Assembly: GCA_944360115.1 (NCBI GenBank)
Contig: CALVTH010000016.1
Coordinates: 1 to 33,699, forward strand
Length of the DNA: 33,699 nt
Reading direction: 5' to 3'
Source of the DNA: an uncultured Clostridia bacterium
GTDB lineage: Bacteria; Bacillota; Clostridia; Christensenellales; CAG-917
Positions 25,125 to 33,647 of the stretch are shown here, one piece after another (position 1 is the stretch's first letter; every line of letters starts with the position of its first letter). Position numbers and translations under genes: made by a program. The notes below the pieces were generated by a model. It saw only the letters and a program-made list of their open reading frames with translations, was not told where the DNA came from and ran no database searches.

Positions 25125-26365
25125 ATTGTTTCTCCGCCCGACATTGTCGTGATGATTTTACCCTTGATTTTTCTGCCCTCGAAGGGCGTCGCATTGCCCT
25201 TAGACGCACTCTCTCTCCCCCGCACCGTCCATTCTTGCGAAAGGTCTATGACGGCAAGTTCGGCGGTCGCGCCCTGCTTTATCTCGGCTACAGGCAGCCC
25301 GAACCTCTTGCGCGGGGAATAACTCATTGCCTCTATCAGTCTCACAAACGGGATTTTGCCCGTCAGCACCAGTTCGGTGTACAACACGGGGAAGGCGTAT
25401 TCCAGCCCGATAACCCCCATGAGACTGCCCGCCAGACCGCGGGATTTCTCTTCGTCGGAGTGAGGCGCGTGGTCGGTGGCAATCATATCCACCGTACCGT
25501 CGGCAAGTCCCTCGACGAGCGCCTCCCTGTCCTCCGCGGTGCGGAGCGGCGGATTCATCTTGAACCTGCCCTCGTCTTTGAGGTCGTCCTCGCAAAGCAC
25601 GAGATAGTGCGGAGCCGTCTCGCAGGTGACATCCACTCCGCGCGCCTTGGCTTTGCGTATTATGTCCACGCTTTCCTTGGTGGACACATGACAGACATGA
25701 TACCGCACGCCCGTCTTTTCGGCGAGCGCGATGTCGCGCTCCACCATTTTCCATTCGCTTTCGGAGCAGATTCCCTTGTATCCGTGCGCGCGAGCATACG
25801 CCCCGTCGTGGATGCAACCGCCCCGCAACAGACTCTCGTCCTCGCAATGCGCCGAGATGATTCCGCCCACGGCGCGCACGCGTTTCATTGCTTCGAGCAT
25901 AAGGCTCTCGGACTGCACTCCCTTGCCGTCGTCGGAAAATCCGACGACCGACGGCGCAAGCCCTTCTATGTCCGAAAGTTCCCGCCCTTTTTCACCCACG
26001 GTGAGAGCAGCAAACGGACGAACGAGCACTTTAGCGGACGATTTGATTATTTCAAGTTGCTTTTGCAGATTTTCGACGCTGTCGGGCACGGGGTTGAGGT
26101 TGGGCATGGAACACACCGCGGTATAGCCGCCGCGCGCCGCGCTTTCCGTCCCCGTCGCTATGCTCTCTTTATAAAAAAAGCCCGGTTCTCTCAGGTGCAC
26201 ATGCACATCTGCGAAAGCCGGAACAATCACCTTTGCGTCCCTTACAGCCGTTTCGGAGACGACGGGAGCGGAATCCGAAAGGAACACTTTCCCACCCTGT
26301 ACGGTCATCTCTCCGCACAAGAGCTCCTTTCCCGAGACATAAAGCACCTTTCCGAAAACGGACAC
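25112..26365 (-). CDS. pyrC: Dihydroorotase
   Basis: Closes N-carbamoyl-aspartate to dihydroorotate. 417 residues from the chosen start. Type I metal site: HVH at 55/57 in DVHVHLREPGF, Asp in SDDGKGV near 145, His173 (SAHCED), His226 (CHVSTKES) and Asp298 (ATDHAPHS). I place the start at a GTG (26365) because GGAGG lies 8 bases before it and the promoter's expected transcript begins at about 26384. An in-frame ATG at 26392 lies within the -10 element, so it would not be transcribed, and it has no ribosome site. First gene of the pyr operon. Confidence 0.95.
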   Translation of the reverse strand: MSVFGKVLYVSGKELLCGEMTVQGGKVFLSDSAPVVSETAVRDAKVIVPAFADVHVHLREPGFFYKESIATGTESAARGGYTAVCSMPNLNPVPDSVENLQKQLEIIKSSAKVLVRPFAALTVGEKGRELSDIEGLAPSVVGFSDDGKGVQSESLMLEAMKRVRAVGGIISAHCEDESLLRGGCIHDGAYARAHGYKGICSESEWKMVERDIALAEKTGVRYHVCHVSTKESVDIIRKAKARGVDVTCETAPHYLVLCEDDLKDEGRFKMNPPLRTAEDREALVEGLADGTVDMIATDHAPHSDEEKSRGLAGSLMGVIGLEYAFPVLYTELVLTGKIPFVRLIEAMSYSPRKRFGLPVAEIKQGATAELAVIDLSQEWTVRGRESASKGNATPFEGRKIKGKIITTMSGGETIWKK

Positions 26366-26390
26366 CGCGCAGTCCTCCGAAATTTTTTCC

Positions 26391-26419
26391 ATTATATCAC
26401 AGCCCGCGCAAATTGCAAA
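26391..26419 (-). promoter_or_regulatory. Sigma-A promoter of the pyr operon
   Basis: Minus-strand -35 TTTGCA (26414-26419), 17-bp spacer, perfect -10 TATAAT (26391-26396). The -10 overlaps an apparent upstream ATG of pyrC. The predicted leader is only about 19 nt, with no room for a PyrR attenuator. Confidence 0.75.
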
Positions 26420-26864
26420 TTGTTTGGGAGCAAAATCTGCCGCTTTTTTGCGGGGCGCGCTCCCGCCCGCAGATTTATGACTTTCAATGCGCAGGCGGCG
26501 TTGCCGCTGGCACAAGCGCAGGCTCAGACGCCGAAAGTGTCGCGCCGCAGGGATTGTCCCACGCAAGACTGCGCCGTCGGAATTCGCCGCACAAGCCGCG
26601 CTCCACGCCTGCCGTCGCATGCGCGCACGCGACGCGTACGCGTACGAGCGCAACGAGCGCGCCGCGGGCGCGTCCTTTAATGTTTGTTCCGCTATGTTCC
26701 CCGTCCGCGTTTTATCCCGTTCCGTCTACGCGCCGTCCGAGCCGCACGGTTCGGAGTCGCCGTCCGTGCCGTACTGCGCCGTGTGCCGGGCGGTCGCCGA
26801 AGAGCGCAACGCACGGATTGCCGCCTCGGGGGCGGCAACCGTCGGCGCGTCTCGGAGCACGCTC
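26420..26864. other. Intergenic region between the membrane-protein operon and pyr operon
   Basis: About 445 bp without a gene I can support; plus-strand frames are Arg/Ala-rich and lack ribosome sites. It holds an inverted repeat AAATCTGC/GCAGATTT (26433-26440/26469-26476) just upstream of the pyr promoter, a 12-bp palindrome (26635-26646) and a perfect 8-bp hairpin TTGCCGCC/GGCGGCAA (26818-26838). Confidence 0.5.
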
Positions 26865-26895
26865 AAATGAAAAGTGCCGCGTTGCCGCGGCACTT
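26865..26895 (-). terminator. Terminator of the membrane-protein operon
   Basis: On the minus strand a perfect 10-bp stem AAGTGCCGCG/CGCGGCACTT with a GCAA tetraloop, followed by TTCATTT, starts 7 bp after the stop codon of the last gene. Confidence 0.82.
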
Positions 26896-26901
26896 GTTCG
26901 G

Positions 26902-28851
26902 TTATTCGTCATCTCCCGAGGGAGCTTCGCCGAAGTATTCGCCTCCGCCGACCTCGTCGGCCGCGGGAGCCTCGTCGTCGTACGCGGGAGCCTCCTCATC
27001 GTACGCGGGAGTCTCCTCATCGTACACGGGAGTCTCCTCATCGTACACGGGAGCCGCGCCCGCCGCATCCGCCGCGGCGCCTGCCGTTTCGGTTGCGGGT
27101 TCGAGAGCCGCCGCCGCTTCCTCGGCGTCCTTCTTGATGCGGAGTTTGAACTCACGGCAACAGCTTGCCGCAAACACCGTCACAAGCGCGATTGCGCCGA
27201 CGATATACAGCCAGTTGCGCAGCGACATCACGGAGATGACCGCGCACAGCAGATTGTTGGACTGCAGCCATGTCATATCCTGATAGCCGAGCACGCCGTA
27301 GGTGACGCTCATCGGGAAGATGTTGATTTCGAGCAGACCGCTGTCGTTGATGCAAAGTCCGAGAGAGAGAGGTCTGCCACCGGTGGCGTCGTAAAGCACA
27401 TTCCCGAGACCGTCGAGCAGTCCTTCCACGATGCTGACATCGCCGACCTTGATTTCGGCAAGCAAGGGCACAAGGGTGTTGAGCGCGCCGTTGAGCAGTC
27501 CCGACATATCCAGCGAAGTGACCGCCATCGTCTTGCCGTCCATGTCGAGTATGCCCCACTTCATGGGCTGGCTGACATAGCCGCCTATGAGTTCGTCGCT
27601 GTCGTTGTAGCACGGCACGACGACGGCGCCCGCAAGCACTCTGGACACCTCGTTGTCTTCATAGAAGGCGGGGTTGACATAATAGGTGTTCTCGTAGTTG
27701 TTGACCTTGACGAGCGCATGGGAATAGTCGTTGAACAGTTCCTTGACGGCGTCCGCCATATACAGCTCGTAGTACATCGAAGTTATCGCCTCGACCTTCT
27801 GGCCGTCGACGGTGGCTTCGTAGGTGGGATAAATGAGGTTGTTGTTCTCGTCGAGCACCGCACGGGAGTCTTCGGAGAAGTCGCTGCTCTGGTCGAGTAT
27901 GAGTCGGAGCACGACGGGCACCGTCATTCTGCCCGAGGACTGAGCGTAGAGGATAAGGCTGTCGTCGTAGGTGACATAGCCGTCGTTGTGCATACTCGCA
28001 TAGTTCTTGTTGAACAGATACGAGATACGCTCGTTGCTCATGCCTTCCTGCGCGAGTTTGGTGTAGGTGTTCAGCGTGGCTTTGGAGACCGCAAGACCGA
28101 CCGCCAGACGCTCGATGTTGCCGATGGAACTGCCCGCCGTAGGCGAGTTGAGCATATAAGCGGGGTCACGCATAACCCAGCTGGTGTACACGAATTCGAA
28201 GTACTCCTGCTGCAGTTCGGGCAAGCCCGCGATGAGCGCGTCGTATTTCTCCTGCTGCACGGCGGAGTCGGAGTTGCTTATGATCTGTTCCAGCTGATTG
28301 AGGTAGCTGGAGTTGTAGGTGAACATATCCGAGCCGAAGGTGTCCGTCTGCGATACCAGCGTTTCGTATGCGTAGTCGGCTGAATAGTTGCCGTTGGCGA
28401 TGTTGTACATCACGAATCTGCGCACGAGGAAGGCGTTGGTCTCGGCCTGTTCTTCGTAGTTGTTCTCGAGGTCTTCTACCTTGAGGGTACCGGATGTCAG
28501 CGAGGACAGGATGTCGGGGAGCACCACATCGACGAGCGCGCCCACGAGGAAGGTGAGACACACAACCGTCACGATGAGGGCTATCGTCTGCCGTCTGATT
28601 GTCTTGCGGGACTTCTTGCGGGTGACGCAGAGCAGCACGATGAAGAACACCAGACACAGCACGCCGGCGAGAATCACGCCGACAAAGGGCCAGAAGGTGT
28701 AGTAAGGCACCATCTGATAGAACTGCACGGAGAACACCGCGGTGAGCACCACCAGCATGGGCATACCCACAAGATAGAGGAACACTTCCAACAGGGTGAG
28801 GCCTGCGACTTTTCTGTTGACGGATTTCCTGATGTCGTTAGTCATAGTCAC
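26902..28851 (-). CDS. Membrane-anchored protein with large extracytoplasmic domain and YDEE-repeat tail, unknown
   Basis: 649 residues, no family recognised. Three N-terminal membrane segments (about 18-44, 52-77, 88-112), a region of about 430 residues likely outside the cell, a fourth segment (about 546-563) and an 84-residue acidic cytoplasmic-type tail with four 7-residue repeats of the form P-V/A-Y-D-E/D-E-T/A (601-628). The N-terminal part resembles that of the upstream gene: VN.K at the start, Y..G.P..V in segment 1, and D-hydrophobic-VLP after segment 3, so the two look like distant paralogues. Start: GTG at 28851 overlaps the upstream stop (GTGA) with AGGAGG 4 bases before; an ATG at 28845 is the alternative. 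Function unknown; an envelope role is a guess. Confidence 0.75.
   Translation of the reverse strand: MTMTNDIRKSVNRKVAGLTLLEVFLYLVGMPMLVVLTAVFSVQFYQMVPYYTFWPFVGVILAGVLCLVFFIVLLCVTRKKSRKTIRRQTIALIVTVVCLTFLVGALVDVVLPDILSSLTSGTLKVEDLENNYEEQAETNAFLVRRFVMYNIANGNYSADYAYETLVSQTDTFGSDMFTYNSSYLNQLEQIISNSDSAVQQEKYDALIAGLPELQQEYFEFVYTSWVMRDPAYMLNSPTAGSSIGNIERLAVGLAVSKATLNTYTKLAQEGMSNERISYLFNKNYASMHNDGYVTYDDSLILYAQSSGRMTVPVVLRLILDQSSDFSEDSRAVLDENNNLIYPTYEATVDGQKVEAITSMYYELYMADAVKELFNDYSHALVKVNNYENTYYVNPAFYEDNEVSRVLAGAVVVPCYNDSDELIGGYVSQPMKWGILDMDGKTMAVTSLDMSGLLNGALNTLVPLLAEIKVGDVSIVEGLLDGLGNVLYDATGGRPLSLGLCINDSGLLEINIFPMSVTYGVLGYQDMTWLQSNNLLCAVISVMSLRNWLYIVGAIALVTVFAASCCREFKLRIKKDAEEAAAALEPATETAGAAADAAGAAPVYDEETPVYDEETPAYDEEAPAYDDEAPAADEVGGGEYFGEAPSGDDE
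26968..27051 (-). repeat. Four 21-bp coding tandem repeats
   Basis: Encode the P-V/A-Y-D-E/D-E-T/A heptads in the tail of the overlapping membrane protein. Copies 1 and 2 encode VYDEET and copies 3 and 4 AYDEEA or AYDDEA. Near-identity suggests recent expansion and possible copy-number variation. Confidence 0.85.
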
Positions 28852-31154
28852 TCCACCTCCTTTCCGTTATTTTCTTCGGCAAGGGTCTCGGTGCCCTCCT
28901 CCGCTTCGGGCTGTACCGTCGGTTCTCCGACAATATCGGCCGCGGGTTCCACGAACGCTTCGGTGCGTTCCACGGGGGTGTCCGTCTCTTCGGGCTTGGA
29001 GAATTCCTCTTCGACCGCGGGCAGAGCCGCCTCCGCTTTCGCCGCCGCCTTATCCGCTTTCTTTGCTTTCTTCTTCTTGGCGGGGGTGTCGTCCTGACCC
29101 GTCTCTAGCAGCCACTCTTTCTCCGCCGCTATGCCGCTGGCTATCAGCGCGAACACCACGACGGGAAGGAACGCAAGAAGGAGATTGCGCACCATGTAGA
29201 GCGGATAGTACACGGGCTTGTAGGAGAGGTCTGTCTGCAACTGAACGACCGCGGCATAGGAGCCGAGTCCCATGGAGGACGGCATACCCGAACCGATGTT
29301 GTCGCCCGCGATGAGGGAGACGCCGGGGATAAGCGTGGAGCCTATCATGTATCCGTGCCAGCCGCCGTTGTAAACCGCCTTGTCGAGCATGCAGTAGTAG
29401 GAAGCGAGTTCGGTGTCGTAGCCGAGGCTTTCCGCCGCCTCTTCGTAGTAGTCGTAGACGGGAATGATTTCGGGGTCGCAGTACCAGTACAGACCGCCGA
29501 GCAGGTTCATGACTATTTTTTCGAGCACTTCGCCCGTGGACATGGTCTTGTCGACGCCGACAAACAGCGAGGACAGGTCGAGACCGAACAGTCCGAGAAT
29601 GCTGTTGAGGTTCAATCCGAGGATAAGATCCTTGCTGAGCAGATCGTACAGCCAGGCGCCGATGCTGAGCCCGCCCGTACCGACGGGAATGACGCCGCTC
29701 TTCACCAGACCGTCGAGCAGGTCGCCGAGCGCATACAGAATGTTGCCGTTGAGCTGAATGTTGGAGGCATCGCCCGTCGCGGGTTGGTAACGGATGAGCA
29801 GACCTTCCGTGACGCCTTCGCCGTATGTGTTGTTCGCGACATCCGCGGCGGTCACGACGAGAATGGACAGGGTGCCGTCGCCGACGGGGAAGGACAGGCT
29901 GACGCCGAAGGTGTCGGTGATGAGCCCGAGCAACGAACTGATGACGACATTGTTGCCGATGTGGCTGCCGACGGAGTTAAGCAACTGAGTGAGTTTGCCG
30001 ACCGTCATGGAGAAGCCCTCTTCGGTGCCGCCGCTGCCGCCTACCTTGACATAGTTGTGCCAGATTTCGTACTTCTCGGTGCCCACCTCGCTGTAATCTT
30101 TTTCCTGCAGCCTGAGCGCCTCGGCGTAAATGGCGTTGTAAATCGCGTCGCTGCCGCCCAGTTCGCTTATCTTCATCTGGGAGTAGTAGTACTGACGGAG
30201 AACTTCGAGCGCGGTGTCGATACCGAAGACATAGCCGTCGGAGAGCAGACCGTTGGCGTTGTAACTCGCCATACCGTAAACGCCCTCTTTATACTCGGAG
30301 TCGCGGGAAGTCTTGTACCAGCGGAAAATCTTGTATCCCGTCGTCGCGCTGCCCGTGGTGCCGCTGGGAAGAGACGGAGAATAGGACGCGCTGGTGTAAT
30401 TCTCGTACACCACGCCGTCTATCTCGAGTTTTCCGTCCGCATTCGGGGGAACACGCACGAAATCGTGGTCGGTGCCCGTGCCGTCGCCGTACTGTTTCTT
30501 CAGTTCGAGGATACGCTCTTCGGAGAGCTTATTGATTACTTTGCCGTCTTCGTCGACATTGTACAGGCTCTCGTAGGTGACGGGAATGTTGCTGGTGTTG
30601 TCCGCAAGACCCGATTTCGTGCCGTCGTAGTAGCCGATGTTATACGCTCTGGTGACGGACGATACCTGACTGAGGAAAGAGTGTGCGTCGCCTATGGGAC
30701 TGCCCGTCTTGCCGACGAGGTCGGACAACTGCAGACCGTAGGACTTGACGGTCACGCCCTCGGGCGCCGTCGCCTGTATATCCGCGAGGTTGGCGGGAAG
30801 CACGATGTCCATGACGACAATGGGCACACCCATTGCGAGCAGCGCAATCACCGCAACGATGACCGTGCGCGCACGCCTGTTGTGCATGGTCTTGCGGAGA
30901 ATGACTTGCACGACGGCGACGAGAAGCCACACGCCGAATGCAATCCAGATTCCGTAAGGACCCGAACCGGTGACCTGATTTTGCAACCAGATGACCGTCG
31001 TCGAACCGCCCGAGCCCATATAGGGGTCTTCGCCGGCAAAAAGCCAAGTCATCGTTATGATAACGGCGAAAACGAAGAGCGGAAGCCCAAGGCAGTAAAA
31101 GAGCACTTTCAAGTTGCGGTAGAATTTAATCTTTCCGTTGACGCTCCGTTCCAT
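28848..31154 (-). CDS. Large membrane-anchored protein, paralogue-like to the next gene, unknown
   Basis: 768 residues, no family recognised. Membrane segments at about 16-40, 68-87 and 96-116 are followed by about 540 residues that are likely extracytoplasmic, rich in Gly, Ser, Thr and Tyr, with leucine-rich amphipathic stretches (for example ILGLNLNSILGLFGLDLSSL, about 525-545). A fourth segment (about 655-676) leads to a charged tail with a Lys/Ala-rich part (KKKKAKKADKAAAK) and then a Glu/Pro-rich part. The plan is the same as the 649-residue protein encoded next, with which it overlaps by 4 bases. AAGGAG lies six bases before the ATG. The two proteins may form a complex; no enzymatic motif was seen. 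Confidence 0.75.
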   Translation of the reverse strand: MERSVNGKIKFYRNLKVLFYCLGLPLFVFAVIITMTWLFAGEDPYMGSGGSTTVIWLQNQVTGSGPYGIWIAFGVWLLVAVVQVILRKTMHNRRARTVIVAVIALLAMGVPIVVMDIVLPANLADIQATAPEGVTVKSYGLQLSDLVGKTGSPIGDAHSFLSQVSSVTRAYNIGYYDGTKSGLADNTSNIPVTYESLYNVDEDGKVINKLSEERILELKKQYGDGTGTDHDFVRVPPNADGKLEIDGVVYENYTSASYSPSLPSGTTGSATTGYKIFRWYKTSRDSEYKEGVYGMASYNANGLLSDGYVFGIDTALEVLRQYYYSQMKISELGGSDAIYNAIYAEALRLQEKDYSEVGTEKYEIWHNYVKVGGSGGTEEGFSMTVGKLTQLLNSVGSHIGNNVVISSLLGLITDTFGVSLSFPVGDGTLSILVVTAADVANNTYGEGVTEGLLIRYQPATGDASNIQLNGNILYALGDLLDGLVKSGVIPVGTGGLSIGAWLYDLLSKDLILGLNLNSILGLFGLDLSSLFVGVDKTMSTGEVLEKIVMNLLGGLYWYCDPEIIPVYDYYEEAAESLGYDTELASYYCMLDKAVYNGGWHGYMIGSTLIPGVSLIAGDNIGSGMPSSMGLGSYAAVVQLQTDLSYKPVYYPLYMVRNLLLAFLPVVVFALIASGIAAEKEWLLETGQDDTPAKKKKAKKADKAAAKAEAALPAVEEEFSKPEETDTPVERTEAFVEPAADIVGEPTVQPEAEEGTETLAEENNGKEVE

Positions 31155-31257
31155 AATTTTCTCCTTCTATCTATACTCACCCGCGAAGGGGTAAATATTC
31201 ATTGTCGGGTTTGTGCGGTCGGCATTCACACCTTTGCCGCCGCAAACAACTGTTTTC

Positions 31258-31932
31258 TCAGAGACCGTTTTCTTCGAGATATTTTTGCTCTGCCGCCCTG
31301 TCGTAGCCGGGTTCGGTCTCGGGATTGGGCTTGAACAACCACACAAATGTCAGACTCGACAAGTCTATATTCGAAATGTCTTCGCCCGAATCTCCGCTAG
31401 ATGTAAGCGCCAAACGCACTATATATACGCCATCTTCGTCAGGTTCAAGGGCAACCCATGTACCGTTAGGGACGGGAACCTTATTCGCGTTGAGCAAGGA
31501 AACATTTCGTGTGTTTATGGGAGAACCGTTTTCAAGGTCCCATCCGTCCACATCCATTTTGATGTAGAGCGTGTCAAGGCTGGGAACTCCTTCTCCGTCT
31601 TCCCCGAACCGGTATTCACCTGTTGCCCATTTAAGAGTGCCGCCACCGGCAACAGCCGTCAGTCCGAAAACGCAATCCGCGGTCAACTCTCCTTCCCAAT
31701 GCGTATCGTCCACAAAACGCAGGAACATCTCTCCCAACGGGAAAGGCAGTTCCGAATACGCCCACCAGGCGCCGCCCTCAGGAGGTCCGAACAGCGCGCC
31801 CGCGCCGAACCAAGTGGCGAGTATTATCGCCGCACAAAGCAACACGGACATCACGACAAGAAGCGTTATCCATATCGCGGATTCTTTCTTGTCGCGCACT
31901 CTGATCGGACTGTAGCTTTCGAAGGTAAGCAC
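31258..31932 (-). CDS. Single-pass membrane protein, unknown
   Basis: 224 residues, no family recognised. A short cytoplasmic N terminus (about 18 residues, basic), one membrane segment (about 19-43) and an outer domain rich in Gly, Trp and acidic residues with beta-type pattern (ITLLV..., then DTLYIKMDVDGWDLENGS). The start is GTG with GGGGGA about eight bases upstream. It lies 103 bp before the 768-residue gene on the same strand, with no terminator seen between, so the three probably form one operon. Confidence 0.65.
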   Translation of the reverse strand: MLTFESYSPIRVRDKKESAIWITLLVVMSVLLCAAIILATWFGAGALFGPPEGGAWWAYSELPFPLGEMFLRFVDDTHWEGELTADCVFGLTAVAGGGTLKWATGEYRFGEDGEGVPSLDTLYIKMDVDGWDLENGSPINTRNVSLLNANKVPVPNGTWVALEPDEDGVYIVRLALTSSGDSGEDISNIDLSSLTFVWLFKPNPETEPGYDRAAEQKYLEENGL

Positions 31933-32024
31933 TGAAAATCCCCCTTTCTCTCCCCTCTCCCCCGCGCTCCTCTTGCGTGCGGGCGACGCCCGCGCGTCGC
32001 GTGCAGGAGTTTTGACCTTATTAT

Positions 32025-32051
32025 ATTATCACAGCGTGCGCACATCCGCAA
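32025..32051 (-). promoter_or_regulatory. Possible extended -10 promoter for the membrane-protein operon
   Basis: Minus-strand TGTGATAAT (extended -10 TGn plus GATAAT, 32025-32033) with a weak TTGCGG 15 bp upstream. The leader would be about 85 nt and contains a GCGGGC/GCCCGC hairpin (31979-31993). Confidence 0.45.
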
Positions 32052-32163
32052 GACAGTTTTTCGGGTTTTAATCCCCATTTAATGTCGCGGGCGGCAAAAC
32101 TCTTCCTTTCACAAGGTTTTCGGGTCGATTTTTTTGCGTCGTTTTCGAATAAATAGTTCACTC

Positions 32164-32192
32164 TTGACTTATTTTTGGCACGGTTATATAAT
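32164..32192 (+). promoter_or_regulatory. Sigma-A promoter of gdhA
   Basis: -35 TTGACT (32164-32169), 17-bp spacer, perfect -10 TATAAT (32187-32192). Leader of about 44 nt. Confidence 0.88.
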
Positions 32193-32206
32193 TTTCTCAA
32201 CACAAA

Positions 32207-32222
32207 GCGTCCGAAAGGGCGC
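32207..32222 (+). promoter_or_regulatory. GNRA-capped hairpin in the gdhA 5'UTR
   Basis: GCGTCC/GGGCGC (one G-T pair) closed by a GAAA tetraloop, 10 bp before the ribosome site and 7-8 nt after the predicted transcript start. It could stabilise the mRNA; it is too small to be a known riboswitch. Confidence 0.5.
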
Positions 32223-32242
32223 ATCTCAATGGGGAGAAATTT

Positions 32243-33589
32243 ATGTCTTACATTTCGGAAGTCATCGAAGCAACAGCTCTGAAAAATCCGGGTGAACCCG
32301 AATTTATGCAGACCGTGAAGGAAGTTCTCGTTTCCCTCACCCCTGCCGTCGAACACAACGAAAAGGTGCTGCGCAAAAACTGCATCCTCGAAAGAATGGT
32401 CGAACCCGACAGGCAGATTATCTTCCGCGTTCCGTGGCAGGATGACAAAGGCGTCTATCATGTCAACCGCGGATTCCGCGTGCAGTTCAACAACGCTATC
32501 GGACCCTACAAAGGCGGCCTGCGTTTCCAGCCCAATGTCAACCTTTCGGTGATGAAATTCCTGGCGTTCGAGCAGACTTTCAAGAACTCGCTCACCAGCC
32601 TGCCCATGGGCGGCGGCAAGGGCGGCAGCGACTTCGACCCCGCGGGCAAATCCGACGACGAAGTCATGCGCTTTTGCTACAGTTTCATGAACGAACTTTA
32701 CCGCCACATCGGCTCCAGCATAGATGTTCCCGCGGGCGACATGGGCGTGGGCGGCAGAGAAATCGGCTATCTCTTCGGCGCATACAAGAAACTGACGGGC
32801 GTCTACGAAAACGGCGTGCTGACGGGCAAAGGTCTGTCCTACGGCGGCTCGCTCATCCGTCCCGAAGCGACGGGCTTCGGTGCGACCTATTTCCTAAAGG
32901 AAGTGCTCAACCACTGCGGCGAGGACATCGCGGGCAAGACTTTCTGTCTCTCGGGCTTCGGCAATGTCGCGTGGGGCGCGGCGATCAAAATCACCGAACT
33001 CGGCGGCAAGGTGCTCACCCTTTCCGGTCCCGACGGCTACATCTACGACCGTGACGGCGTGTCGGGCGAAAAAATCGATTATATGCTCGAAATGCGCGCC
33101 AGCGGCAGAAACAAGGTCAAGGACTACGCCGACAAATTCGGCTGCGAGTTCGTCGCGGGCAAAAAGCCGTGGGGCAATGTCAAGGCGGATGTGTATATGC
33201 CCTGCGCCATGCAGAACGAGATACGCATAGAGGACGCGAAAGCCATGGTGTCCCTCGGCGTCAAATACCTCAACGAAGTGTCCAATATGCCCACCACTAA
33301 CGAAGCCCTCGAATATCTGCAGCAGAACGGCGTGCTGGTCGCGCCCTCCAAGGCGGTCAACGCGGGCGGCGTGGCGGTCAGCGGCCTCGAAATGAGCCAG
33401 AACAGCGAACGCCTCTCGTGGAGCAAAGAGGAAGTCGACTCCAAACTGCAGGGAATCATGAGCGGCATCCACAAGCAGATCATCGAAGCCCTCGACACCT
33501 ACGGCATGGGCTACAACCTCGTCGCGGGCGCCAATCTCGCCGGCTTCAAGAAAGTCGCCGACGCGATGATAGCACAAGGCATCAACTGA
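32243..33589 (+). CDS. gdhA: Glutamate dehydrogenase (probably NADP-specific)
   Basis: Interconverts 2-oxoglutarate plus ammonia with glutamate. 448 residues, the hexameric bacterial type. Substrate-side GPYKGGLRFQP at 87-97, catalytic Lys126 in LPMGGGKGGSDFDP, Asp166 in DVPAGDMGVGGREIG, and nucleotide-binding SGFGNVAWG at 237-245; C-terminal KAVNAGGVAVSGLEMSQNS is typical. Length and sequence resemble the NADPH-using, ammonia-assimilating enzymes, but cofactor choice is inferred. GGGGAGA precedes the ATG by about six bases. It has its own promoter, 5'UTR hairpin and terminator, so it is transcribed alone. Confidence 0.97.
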   Translation: MSYISEVIEATALKNPGEPEFMQTVKEVLVSLTPAVEHNEKVLRKNCILERMVEPDRQIIFRVPWQDDKGVYHVNRGFRVQFNNAIGPYKGGLRFQPNVNLSVMKFLAFEQTFKNSLTSLPMGGGKGGSDFDPAGKSDDEVMRFCYSFMNELYRHIGSSIDVPAGDMGVGGREIGYLFGAYKKLTGVYENGVLTGKGLSYGGSLIRPEATGFGATYFLKEVLNHCGEDIAGKTFCLSGFGNVAWGAAIKITELGGKVLTLSGPDGYIYDRDGVSGEKIDYMLEMRASGRNKVKDYADKFGCEFVAGKKPWGNVKADVYMPCAMQNEIRIEDAKAMVSLGVKYLNEVSNMPTTNEALEYLQQNGVLVAPSKAVNAGGVAVSGLEMSQNSERLSWSKEEVDSKLQGIMSGIHKQIIEALDTYGMGYNLVAGANLAGFKKVADAMIAQGIN

Positions 33590-33621
33590 AGCAATTACAC
33601 AAAAACGATGTTTACAACAAC

Positions 33622-33647
33622 AAAAAGCGCCGTAATCGGCGCTTTTT
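33622..33647 (+). terminator. Rho-independent terminator of gdhA
   Basis: AAAAAGCGCCG (33622-33632) pairs with CGGCGCTTTTT (33637-33647), TAAT loop. The A-run on the left means it could also work for a minus-strand gene beyond the window. Confidence 0.9.

Noticed and set aside
26478-26870. Plus-strand frames between the membrane operon and pyrC (66 and 127 codons)
   Set aside because: Arg/Ala-rich, no ribosome site, no recognisable motif; typical chance frames in GC-rich DNA.
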